NCBI GenBank assembly: GCA_902800305.1
Contig: CADCDP010000031.1
Span: 1-32,808 of the forward strand
Length of the DNA stretch: 32,808 nt
Direction of reading: 5' to 3'
DNA from: an uncultured Bacteroidales bacterium
GTDB lineage: Bacteria; Bacteroidota; Bacteroidia; Bacteroidales; Bacteroidaceae
Shown here: positions 7,401 through 13,801 of the stretch, one piece after another
Layout of the letters: each line of letters starts with the position of its first letter
Position numbering within the stretch: position 1 is the first letter of the stretch
Program-made: the position numbers and the translations under genes
Notes under the pieces: generated by a model
The model's database searches: none
Told to the model about the DNA's origin: nothing
Seen by the model: the letters and a program-made list of their open reading frames with translations, nothing else

Positions 7401-8826
7401 ACACCTGCATGGAACCCGTGTAGAGCTGGCTATTCTTGTCCACCACAGGGGCAGGAAGTTGGGTGGTTGCAAATCCGCCATTGGTCTCGTTGGAGTAGCC
7501 TGGCGAGGGTTGTCCCGTGATGCCCCATTCAGCACCGCCATCCGTCGTGCGGGCGTATGAGGTACGTGAAATGGCTTCGGGATAGTCCTGTCGTGCGATG
7601 ATTTTTTGACCGTCGGAGATGATAATGGTGCCGCCGTCGCAATCCAAGTTGTCGTCTATCTGACGATAGGATGCCTTTGTCCACACCTCGTAGTGGTCGA
7701 AGTTGAGGATGGCAAAACCGTGGGCAGGCATAGTTCCATAGCTGTCAATGAGTCTGTGCTTCTTCAGATTCTTGGGGTCGTCGGTCACGTAGAGTCCGCC
7801 GAGCGTGATGTTCCTGTCGGTCGGGTTGTAGAGTTCCACCCAACTGCCGTAGTTGAATGAGGGGTCGAGATAGACATCCACGTTGGCAGACATGATTTCG
7901 TTGATGATAAAGGCATCGGCTATTTCGCCATCCGTCACGGTTACCTCGCATTGAGCCTTGATGGTCGTGTTTTTCTTTGATGTTGCCGTGATGGTGCAGA
8001 CTCCTGTCCCTACGGCACTCACGTTTCCATTGGCATCGACGGTGGCCACCTTCGTGTCCGAAGATTTCCATGTGAGGTTCGTGTAATCAGAGTTGAAGGG
8101 GAGTGCCTTCACGGTGAGGGTACGTATCTCATGCAGAACCATAGAAACTTCCTCTTCTGGCATGATGAGGCCTGTTATTTCTCCCTCGAACTCCAATTTC
8201 CAGTTGTCAAGACAAGTCCAGTCTTCCGAAATCTTCTTTTCCTTCTTGATACCGATAGTCAGGATACCATCTTCGCCCACAGTACATTCCAATGTGTTTT
8301 GGTATTTGCCTGCTTCAAACCAGTAGTAAGCGGCCTCCATGTTGTTGGGGATGTAGTAGGTCGCCCACCACCACCATCCAGAGTTGTCGGTCACCTCAGT
8401 ACTCTCGCCACCGAGTGGGGCATCAAGGGCAGCTGATGATGCGGGAACAATGCCGACGGTCTTTTCTCCTTCAGAAGATTTGGCATAGAGTTTGGCGTTT
8501 TGACTACTGCTATAGTTACCCGACTTGTAGGTGTCGTAGTCGTTCTGGGCAGTTCCCATGCGGTAGAAGGCACTGAGGCTGACACGATACTTGCCAGGTG
8601 TCAGTCCCTTGATGGTCTGATAGGTGTCGTAATTTTTGCTGTAATGTTCGGCATTCTCGAACGGGCGGTAAGAGCCGAAGGCTGTACCTTCCCATCCCGT
8701 CGTGAGGTCATTGTTTTCAAATCTGGGGTTGACGACATACTTGTCTGTCACGTCAATCCATTCTGTAGCTGCATGGCTGGTGAGTGTAACGATTGCCATG
8801 AGCAAGGTTGTAAAAAGATGCTTCAT
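4435..8826 (-). CDS. Giant secreted CotH-domain protein with lamin-tail, Ig-like and T9SS sorting domains
   Basis: 1463 residues. Order seen: signal peptide (1-20); an approximately 190-residue aromatic beta-rich region ending in DNWKLEFEG; Big_2 Ig-like domain (about 220-298, SDTKVATVDANGNVSAVGTG); lamin-tail domain 1 (about 305-440, INEIMSANVDVYLD, WVELYNPTDRNITLGG); chitobiase C-terminal-like segment (about 458-545, YTTDGTTPT); CotH domain (about 550-900, with FINGEHYDVLNMREP at 701-715 and FHFVLFDLDGAL at 812-823); a beta-sandwich (about 1010-1172); lamin-tail domain 2 (about 1217-1350, VRINEVSAAN, WVELYNTTDKDIDIAG); and a Por-type C-terminal domain (about 1388-1463, LPRGIYIVTASTISG). The tail marks export by type IX secretion and probable anchoring at the cell surface. 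CotH proteins are atypical protein kinases in spore-formers; the substrate in Bacteroidetes is unknown. It follows the DUF4421 gene by 67 bp and may be co-transcribed with it. Confidence 0.85.
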   Translation of the reverse strand: MKHLFTTLLMAIVTLTSHAATEWIDVTDKYVVNPRFENNDLTTGWEGTAFGSYRPFENAEHYSKNYDTYQTIKGLTPGKYRVSLSAFYRMGTAQNDYDTYKSGNYSSSQNAKLYAKSSEGEKTVGIVPASSAALDAPLGGESTEVTDNSGWWWWATYYIPNNMEAAYYWFEAGKYQNTLECTVGEDGILTIGIKKEKKISEDWTCLDNWKLEFEGEITGLIMPEEEVSMVLHEIRTLTVKALPFNSDYTNLTWKSSDTKVATVDANGNVSAVGTGVCTITATSKKNTTIKAQCEVTVTDGEIADAFIINEIMSANVDVYLDPSFNYGSWVELYNPTDRNITLGGLYVTDDPKNLKKHRLIDSYGTMPAHGFAILNFDHYEVWTKASYRQIDDNLDCDGGTIIISDGQKIIARQDYPEAISRTSYARTTDGGAEWGITGQPSPGYSNETNGGFATTQLPAPVVDKNSQLYTGSMQVCVNIPAGATLRYTTDGTTPTLENGETSNTGLFTVKYDSNSWYNNYCFRFRLFQDGYLPSRVVTRTYIYNEGNYPFPIISLVTDEEMSIYSSETGLFQQGPNGRPGNGQTNPCNWNMDWDRPVSFEFITTDNECIVSQECDMSTCGGWSRAWNPHAFKLKAKKTYDFENTFNAQFFPVKPFIKSKTLQIRNGGNDNNCRIKDGSIQQIVARSGLNVDYQEWQPVHVFINGEHYDVLNMREPNNKDYAYSNYGIDTDEMDQFEISPDSGYVQMRGTDESFLRLVELSENATDEDTYEEIKKLLDIDEYINYMAVELYTGNWDWPQNNVKGFRDVNDGKFHFVLFDLDGALSTNSPFSTFFGKENYTFDTLHGFDHSLNKSVEGQRRKLQIKFVTLFKNLLQNDTFRKQFIDTFCIVGGSIFQPEKVKAIVTEMRDYLATGNWVNPSNTANNIINSFNASYNGTLVNALKSNTYMKLSGVTRQLANISSNTPQAKILLNDIELPYTQFSGYLFSPVTLKAEAPAGYRFAGWTSTGSTSSKTIFSEGTSWRYYDKGSLDGSNWYDSSYSVTSWGSGSAPIGYGKNQATTTASNLPCYYFRRTFALTSEPRETDEFVLDFTIDDGMVVYINGVEAGRYNMPSGNVTYNTAASSYAPNNPDTGSMTFKGSLFKRGSNVIAVEVHNNQTSSTDILWDASLTLLAQDAADMEFVSTEQEYTLPTSGTQKLIAVFEALPEEDMIAQGITPVRINEVSAANSIYVNDYFKKDDWVELYNTTDKDIDIAGMYVSDNPEKPQKYQIPTDEVTLNTIIPAHGYKILWCDKRDNLGADIHLPFKLAAEGDDLSISTDTYADTLHYAAHLGIQTFGRYPDGGNNTYVMNTPTIGKANLLNSIDTLYVDPNKDKPEPDAIPSYTKEGGITIAYVGNTVNIKSEDEPISHIALYNTSGMKVNATPIMRTGQQFASIPVATLPRGIYIVTASTISGDEYRIKFIIK

Positions 8827-8893
8827 TTTTTTTATTTGTTTGTTTTCTTATGTTTACCTGTAAAGTGATGTCGTATGATGTCTATATTGCCTT

Positions 8894-10015
8894 TTATTGT
8901 AGCGATTGCGGCTTCTTCCAGAAGTTGAAGCCCAACACATATTTCAACGTTCCGTAGGTGTTGGTCAGACCAAACTTATTCTTGCGGTAGGAGTAGGTAT
9001 GTGCCTCCAGAATCAATCCGCTGAACAGGCGAGTGTTGTTCCAAAAGAATGACATGCGCAAGTTCACATCGGTGGAGATGTTGTTTAGGATGGAGTGCTT
9101 TTCTTCCTGTGCCTCGGTGATGTTCGAACGACGGTACCCCAAGCTGGGCATGAGCGAAACCGCAAAGAGCAGATTACGTCTCAACACCAGATTGTAGCTG
9201 TAGCCCACGTTCACGCTATAGTCATTATAGTTCACTTGGGTGAACAGCAGGGTGGAGTCTATATCGTTCTTCAGATAGTCTGGCAAAGCTTCTTTGTCGA
9301 ACGATGTTTTCTGGTGGTTATACTGAAAACCAATGCTCCAACTGCCACAACTCTTGCGCTGTACCGCATTTTCGCCAAAAGCGGCAGGCCAAGAGAAATG
9401 GCGGTTGTTGAACAAATAAACCGCACTCAACCCATTGCATCGGGAATCCAACCCGTGAAAAGTCCTGTCCTTTCCTTTCAGGTTAATGCCCGACACGCTC
9501 CTGATTTCGGCTCCTTTACCGGAGTTGAATGTATAGTATTCGGCAAAAATCTTCGCCGTGTGTATCATAAAGGTCTGGCGCAGCGAAGTTCCGTTGGTTT
9601 TTCCTGCTGGAATCCCTAAATCGTTGAGGTTCCACACTGCACCATAGCCCAAAATGCTGTAGTAAACATATCCACCTAAGATGACAGAAGGGTCGGACTG
9701 GATAACCATCGTGTTGCCTGTCACCGACGACCGCATGAAGTAGTAGTCGTGCCAGTACGACACCTCCGCCTGAGCTGTCAGCTGATATTTTTGTGGAGTG
9801 ACGTAAGTGGTGTCGCATCCCATAAAGAATTCGTTCACCCCATCCACCACCTTAGTCATCAACGGCTTCTTCTTTCGTTCCACCGTCACTTCCTCCAGCA
9901 TCCTCGAACTGTCCACATCATCCTCGTTCACCTCCAGCGAATCCACTTGCGCCATGCTCTTGCCATACGCCATTAGCCATAGCAATACTGCCCACAATAT
10001 CCATCTTCCTTGCAT
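8894..10015 (-). CDS. DUF4421 outer-membrane protein
   Basis: 373 residues with a signal peptide (about 1-22, ending AYGKSMAQ), a short charged linker with a basic patch (ERKKKP), and then alternating aromatic beta-strands to the C-terminus, as in an outer-membrane barrel. The segment TTYVTPQKYQLTAQAEVSYW and the C-terminal YVLGFNFWKK strand match my recollection of the DUF4421 family, which has no established function. It starts 33 bp after the oxidoreductase gene and precedes the CotH gene by 67 bp, so the three may form a leftward operon. Family assignment is fairly confident; function is unknown. Confidence 0.75.
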   Translation of the reverse strand: MQGRWILWAVLLWLMAYGKSMAQVDSLEVNEDDVDSSRMLEEVTVERKKKPLMTKVVDGVNEFFMGCDTTYVTPQKYQLTAQAEVSYWHDYYFMRSSVTGNTMVIQSDPSVILGGYVYYSILGYGAVWNLNDLGIPAGKTNGTSLRQTFMIHTAKIFAEYYTFNSGKGAEIRSVSGINLKGKDRTFHGLDSRCNGLSAVYLFNNRHFSWPAAFGENAVQRKSCGSWSIGFQYNHQKTSFDKEALPDYLKNDIDSTLLFTQVNYNDYSVNVGYSYNLVLRRNLLFAVSLMPSLGYRRSNITEAQEEKHSILNNISTDVNLRMSFFWNNTRLFSGLILEAHTYSYRKNKFGLTNTYGTLKYVLGFNFWKKPQSLQ

Positions 10016-10048
10016 GGTCTTTCCTCTGTCTGTCAGTTCTCTATAGTC

Positions 10049-11044
10049 CTAAAACTTTCCTAAGATTTTGTCCATCACCCAGTTCGTGGCAGTTGCACTT
10101 GTCGAGTCGCAGTCGCACACACGTTTTCCTTGCAAATGCTCCACCACTTGCTTGATGAGTCCCATTTGTACGTGCGGAGGATTCTCCACAATGATTTTCT
10201 CCTGCCCCCGTTCGGTATCGAGCACGATGGGTTCGTAGTCGAACACAGAGAAGACAATCTTTCCCTTTGTGCCTACAATGGAGATGCGGTCTCTTCTGGC
10301 CGACTCATGCGCCACGAAGCACCACGAACCGCTGCCTGTCAGTTTGTTGGCAAAGCGGAAACAAGCGTTGAACGTGTCCTCCACCTTGTAAAGTCCCGCC
10401 ATGTTCTGGCCATAACCTTCAGCCTCGATGATGGGACCAAACCAATATTGGAGCAGGTCAATCTGGTGGGATGCCAAATCATAGAAATAACCGCCGCCAC
10501 CTGCCACTTCTGGTTGGAGTCGCCAAGGGAGTTCCACTCCGCTTTTGTAGTCCAGTTCGCGCGGGGGCACAGCGAATCGTATCTGCACTGTCAGAATCTT
10601 CCCGATGTCACCTCCCTGCACAATCTGACTCACTCGTTCGAAATAGGGGAGGTACCGTCGGTAGAAAGCCACGAAACAGGGTACTCCTGTCAGTTCGCTG
10701 ATGCGGTTCACTCTCAGACATTCCTCGTAGCTGGCCGCCAAAGGCTTTTCCACGTAGGCAGGCTTGCCAGCTCTCATGGCCATGACGGCAAAGGTCGCAT
10801 GAGAAGATGGGGGAGTGGCGATGTAAACAGCATTCACTTCAGGGTCGGTCACAAGCGACTGGGCATCCGAGTACCATTTCCCGATGCCATGCCGCTCTGC
10901 ATACGACCGTGCTTTCTCTTTGTCGCGGCTCATCACGGCCACCACTTTGCTGCCTTCAATCTGTCCAAACGCCGGTCCGCTCTTCTTCTCTGTCACCTCG
11001 CCGCAGCCGATGAAACCCCACTTTACTGTTGTCAGATGTTCCAT
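10049..11044 (-). CDS. Gfo/Idh/MocA family NAD(P)-dependent oxidoreductase
   Basis: 331 residues, normal for the family. The N-terminal Rossmann fold begins WGFIGCGEVTEKKSG (residues 9-23), YIATPPSSHA is at 74-83, and the EKPLA motif at 99-103 carries the usual active-site lysine K100. The C-terminal half has GGGYFYDLASHQIDLLQYW, the His/Asp segment of the alpha/beta substrate domain. Members oxidise or reduce sugar hydroxyls or related substrates in the cytoplasm; the substrate here cannot be told. It is the first gene of a possible operon with the DUF4421 and CotH genes and is divergent from the RlmD-like gene. A TAACTTTG -7 box lies at 11085-11092. Confidence 0.85.
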   Translation of the reverse strand: MEHLTTVKWGFIGCGEVTEKKSGPAFGQIEGSKVVAVMSRDKEKARSYAERHGIGKWYSDAQSLVTDPEVNAVYIATPPSSHATFAVMAMRAGKPAYVEKPLAASYEECLRVNRISELTGVPCFVAFYRRYLPYFERVSQIVQGGDIGKILTVQIRFAVPPRELDYKSGVELPWRLQPEVAGGGGYFYDLASHQIDLLQYWFGPIIEAEGYGQNMAGLYKVEDTFNACFRFANKLTGSGSWCFVAHESARRDRISIVGTKGKIVFSVFDYEPIVLDTERGQEKIIVENPPHVQMGLIKQVVEHLQGKRVCDCDSTSATATNWVMDKILGKF

Positions 11045-11084
11045 TTTTCTTGAAATGAATGCTGAATAAGACTCAATTACGTTG

Positions 11085-11143
11085 CAAAGTTACCAATTAA
11101 TTCTCAATTCTTGATTCTTAATACTTATTTTTTCCTACCTTTG
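11085..11143. promoter_or_regulatory. Divergent -7 elements for the oxidoreductase and RlmD-like genes
   Basis: Minus strand TAACTTTG (11092-11085) faces the oxidoreductase gene and plus strand TACCTTTG (11136-11143) faces the methyltransferase gene. They lie 43 bp apart, so the upstream halves overlap. The plus promoter has TTG at 11111-11113 with a long 22-bp spacer; no clear -33 was found for the minus promoter. Confidence 0.5.
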
Positions 11144-11172
11144 TGCCCAAATTAACATTATCTGTATCATTT

Positions 11173-12654
11173 ATGGCTCGAAACAAGAAAAAGCAACTGC
11201 CATTGCTGGAGCATGTTCGCATTGAGACGTGTGCTGCCGAAGGGAAGGCTTTGGCACGGGTGGACGACCGTGTGGTGTTCGTCCCTTTCGTCGTGCCTGG
11301 CGATGTGGTGGATTTGCAGGTGAAGAAGAAGAAAAACTCCTACATGGAAGCGGTGGCGGTGCATTTCCACGAACGTTCCCCCCTTCGTGCGGAGCCTCGC
11401 TGCCGCCATTATGGTGTGTGCGGAGGGTGCAAGTGGCAGTGCCTTCAGTATGAGGAACAGCTCAAGGCAAAGCAGCAGCAGGTGTACGACAATCTTATCC
11501 GTATCGGCAAGGTGGAGCTGCCCGAATTTCAGCCCATCCTTGGCAGCAAGAAGATTTATGGCTATCGCAACAAATTGGAGTTTGGCTTTTCCAACAAGCG
11601 ATGGCTTACGGAAGAAGAAGTGAGGCAGGATGTGAAATACGACGTAATGGATTCTGTGGGCTTTCACATCACTGGCGCTTTCGACAAGGTGCTCGACATC
11701 ACCGAGTGCCACTTGATGGACGACATCAACAACCGCATCCGCAACGACATCCGCGACTATGCCTTGCAACATGGACTGGCTTTCTACGACCTCCGTCAGA
11801 ACTGTGGTTTGCTCCGTTCCTTGATGATTCGCAACAGCAACACGGGTGAGCTAATGCTCCTCGTACAGTTCCGCATCGAAACGCCCGAAGAGCAGCAACA
11901 GGCCGAGGAACTCATGCAACATTTAGCTGAAACCTTTCCTCAAATCACTTCACTACTTTACGTTGATAATCATAAGGCTAACGACACGTTCGGCGACCAA
12001 GAGGTTCATGTCTTCCGTGGTGAAGACCATATCTTCGAGCAGATGGAAGACCTCCGCTTTAAGGTGGGTGCCAAGTCGTTCTATCAGACCAATACGGAGC
12101 AAGCCTACGAGCTATACAAAGTGGCTCGCAGCTTCGCCCTGGATCATCTTGAAAAACTAGAGAATCTAGATAATCTAGGCAATCTAGAAAATCTAGAGAA
12201 TCTAGAAAAACTTCCCCTGATCTACGACCTCTACACAGGCACTGGCACCATTGCCAATTTCGTGGCCAAGCGGGCACGGCAAGTCATTGGCATCGAATAT
12301 GTGCCCGAAGCCATCGAGGATGCGAAGGTGAACTCCCAAATCAATGGCATCGAGAACACGCTGTTCTTTGCTGGCGACATGAAGGACATTCTCAACAAGG
12401 AGTTTATCGATCGTCATGGCCGCCCCGACATCATCATCACTGACCCACCTCGTGCAGGGATGCACCCCGATGTCGTACAGACCATTCTCGCCGCCGCTCC
12501 CCAACGTATTGTCTATGTCAGCTGCAATCCTGCCACTCAAGCCAGAGACCTGCAGATGCTAGACACCGACTATCGGGTGACACGTGTGCAACCCGTCGAT
12601 ATGTTCCCCCACACACAACATGTGGAAAATGTCGTTTTACTTGAAAGAAGATAA
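11173..12654 (+). CDS. RlmD/TrmA-type RNA (uracil-5-)-methyltransferase with in-frame repeat insertion
   Basis: A class I SAM methyltransferase that makes 5-methyluridine in 23S rRNA or tRNA; the Bacteroidales paralogues are annotated RlmD (RumA). Seen: N-terminal TRAM-like domain (about 10-65); an iron-sulfur motif C77-x5-C83-x2-C86 completed by C180 in DITECHLMDD; SAM motif LYTGTGTIANF; ITDPPRAGMHPD; and catalytic C451 in YVSCNPATQARD. ATG 11173 is chosen because the GTG at 11143 is the last base of the -7 box and so upstream of transcription. Residues 326-347 are a leucine-rich repeat of three-residue units (LEN/LDN/LGN) encoded by a 9-nt tandem repeat just before the SAM motif, where relatives have only a short linker. 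The pseudouridine synthase follows after 5 bp. Confidence 0.88.
   Translation: MARNKKKQLPLLEHVRIETCAAEGKALARVDDRVVFVPFVVPGDVVDLQVKKKKNSYMEAVAVHFHERSPLRAEPRCRHYGVCGGCKWQCLQYEEQLKAKQQQVYDNLIRIGKVELPEFQPILGSKKIYGYRNKLEFGFSNKRWLTEEEVRQDVKYDVMDSVGFHITGAFDKVLDITECHLMDDINNRIRNDIRDYALQHGLAFYDLRQNCGLLRSLMIRNSNTGELMLLVQFRIETPEEQQQAEELMQHLAETFPQITSLLYVDNHKANDTFGDQEVHVFRGEDHIFEQMEDLRFKVGAKSFYQTNTEQAYELYKVARSFALDHLEKLENLDNLGNLENLENLEKLPLIYDLYTGTGTIANFVAKRARQVIGIEYVPEAIEDAKVNSQINGIENTLFFAGDMKDILNKEFIDRHGRPDIIITDPPRAGMHPDVVQTILAAAPQRIVYVSCNPATQARDLQMLDTDYRVTRVQPVDMFPHTQHVENVVLLERR
12148..12213 (+). repeat. 9-nt tandem repeat inside the RlmD-like gene
   Basis: Seven consecutive 9-nt units of the type CTA-GAR-AAT (first unit CTT-GAA-AAA, closing CTT), with CTAG present in six successive units. 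The tract stays in frame and encodes L-E/D/G-N/K repeated. CTA and CTAG are otherwise scarce in this gene, so the tract differs in composition from its surroundings. Unit-number changes would alter linker length without shifting the frame. Confidence 0.85.
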
Positions 12655-12659
12655 CAGCT

Positions 12660-13580
12660 ATGTCCAATTATTTCGATTATAAAGCAGCCAATCACTACAC
12701 GACCTACACGGTGAAGGAGCCTACCGAGTTGCTGCAGTTCCTCATGCAGACCATCACAGGCATCTCGCGCACCAAGGCCAAGGAATACCTCAGCCAGCGC
12801 ATGGTCTATGTGAACAACCAAATCATCACGCAGTACAACCATCCACTAAAGAAAGGAAACATTGTGCAAGTGGCCAAAAACCGCCACAAAAACACCATCA
12901 ACAGTAAGATGGTGCGCATTGTCTATGAAGATGCATTTCTCATTGTGGTTGAGAAGAAGGAGGGTATTCTCACCAATGCCTTGCCTGGCGACCGGCGTGA
13001 CAGCGTGAAGAGCATCCTCGACGACTATGTGAAGCGTGCCAACAGGGCTTTTACTGTCCACACTGTCCATCGTCTCGACAAGGGCACTTCAGGGCTGCTC
13101 CTCTTTGCCAAGCGTCGTGACATTCAACAGATTTTCGTCGATAATTGGAAGACCCTCGTCTTCGACCGCCGCTATGTGGCTGTCGTGCAGGGCGAAATGG
13201 AGAAGAAGTCAGGCACCGTGGCTTCATGGCTCACCGACAACAAGATGTTTGTCACTTATTCCAGCCCCACTGACAACGGCGGAAAGTATGCGGTCACCCA
13301 CTATCGGACACTTCAACGCAAGAATGGCTACTCTCTCGTGGAAGTGAAACTCGATACGGGACGCAAGAATCAGATTCGTGTCCACATGTTAGACTTGAAG
13401 CACCCCATTGTCGGCGATTTCAAATATGGCAGCACTGCCGAAGCCTACGGCGAACGACACAATCCCATTGGTCGCATCTGTCTCCATGCCTTTTGCCTCG
13501 CCTTCCGTCACCCCATCACGGGTGAAATCCTCAAGTTTGAGACACCCATCCCCCCTGCCTTCTCCGACCTGCTGAAATAA
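12660..13580 (+). CDS. RluA-family RNA pseudouridine synthase
   Basis: 306 residues. The N-terminal portion (about 15-78) resembles an S4 RNA-binding domain (ISRTKAKEYLSQRMVYVNNQ). The catalytic domain follows: VHRLDKGTSGLLLFAK with catalytic D140, then RKNQIRVHMLDLKHPIVGD, the other conserved RluA/RluD block. It isomerises uridine to pseudouridine in rRNA or tRNA in the cytoplasm. The exact position (RluA, C or D type) cannot be settled from motifs alone. It starts 5 bp after the methyltransferase, so two RNA-modifying enzymes share a transcript. The end faces a GC-rich inverted repeat shared with the convergent PL11 gene. Confidence 0.9.
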   Translation: MSNYFDYKAANHYTTYTVKEPTELLQFLMQTITGISRTKAKEYLSQRMVYVNNQIITQYNHPLKKGNIVQVAKNRHKNTINSKMVRIVYEDAFLIVVEKKEGILTNALPGDRRDSVKSILDDYVKRANRAFTVHTVHRLDKGTSGLLLFAKRRDIQQIFVDNWKTLVFDRRYVAVVQGEMEKKSGTVASWLTDNKMFVTYSSPTDNGGKYAVTHYRTLQRKNGYSLVEVKLDTGRKNQIRVHMLDLKHPIVGDFKYGSTAEAYGERHNPIGRICLHAFCLAFRHPITGEILKFETPIPPAFSDLLK

Positions 13581-13661
13581 GAGTTCGGTATCCTCCTTTT
13601 CACTTGTCCCTTTTCATTTATTCCTCTTGATAGGGCGTATGCTTAAATCCCTACGCTCGTC

Positions 13662-13744
13662 ACCTCTAAACCGCACCCGACGGGTACGACGCATCGCACC
13701 CGACGGGTGCGGCACTTCGTACCCGTCGGGTGCGATTTAGAGGT
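13662..13744. repeat. 83-bp nested GC-rich inverted repeat between convergent genes
   Basis: Outer arms 13662-13689 and 13717-13744 match as reverse complements at 27 of 28 positions. Between them lies a third copy of the core, CGCACCCGACGGGTGCG (13695-13711), which is a perfect 8+1+8 palindrome. Thus there are three copies of CGCACCCGACGGGTRCG, one of them inverted, in 75 bp. A direct repeat TAYGCTCGTC flanks the unit (about 13652 and 13744). Placement between the pseudouridine synthase and PL11 stops suggests a bidirectional terminator, but the multi-copy palindrome also resembles REP/BIME-type elements. Confidence 0.75.
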
Positions 13745-13801
13745 ATGCTCGTCGCCCTTTTGGTTCTATGCTGGATGTGGATGAAGCGGTGAAAGGGTTA
13801 C

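Noticed and set aside
10130..11053. Plus-strand frame (307 codons) opposite the Gfo/Idh/MocA gene
   Set aside because: Antisense to a well-supported oxidoreductase, and the translation has no recognisable motif.
11143..11172. GTG start 30 bases upstream for the RlmD-like gene
   Set aside because: The G is the last base of the TACCTTTG -7 box, so it would lie upstream of the transcript start. ATG 11173 begins the conserved sequence.
13662..13744. Insertion-sequence end or transposon remnant
   Set aside because: No transposase gene or target duplication is visible; terminator or REP-type repeat is the more economical reading.
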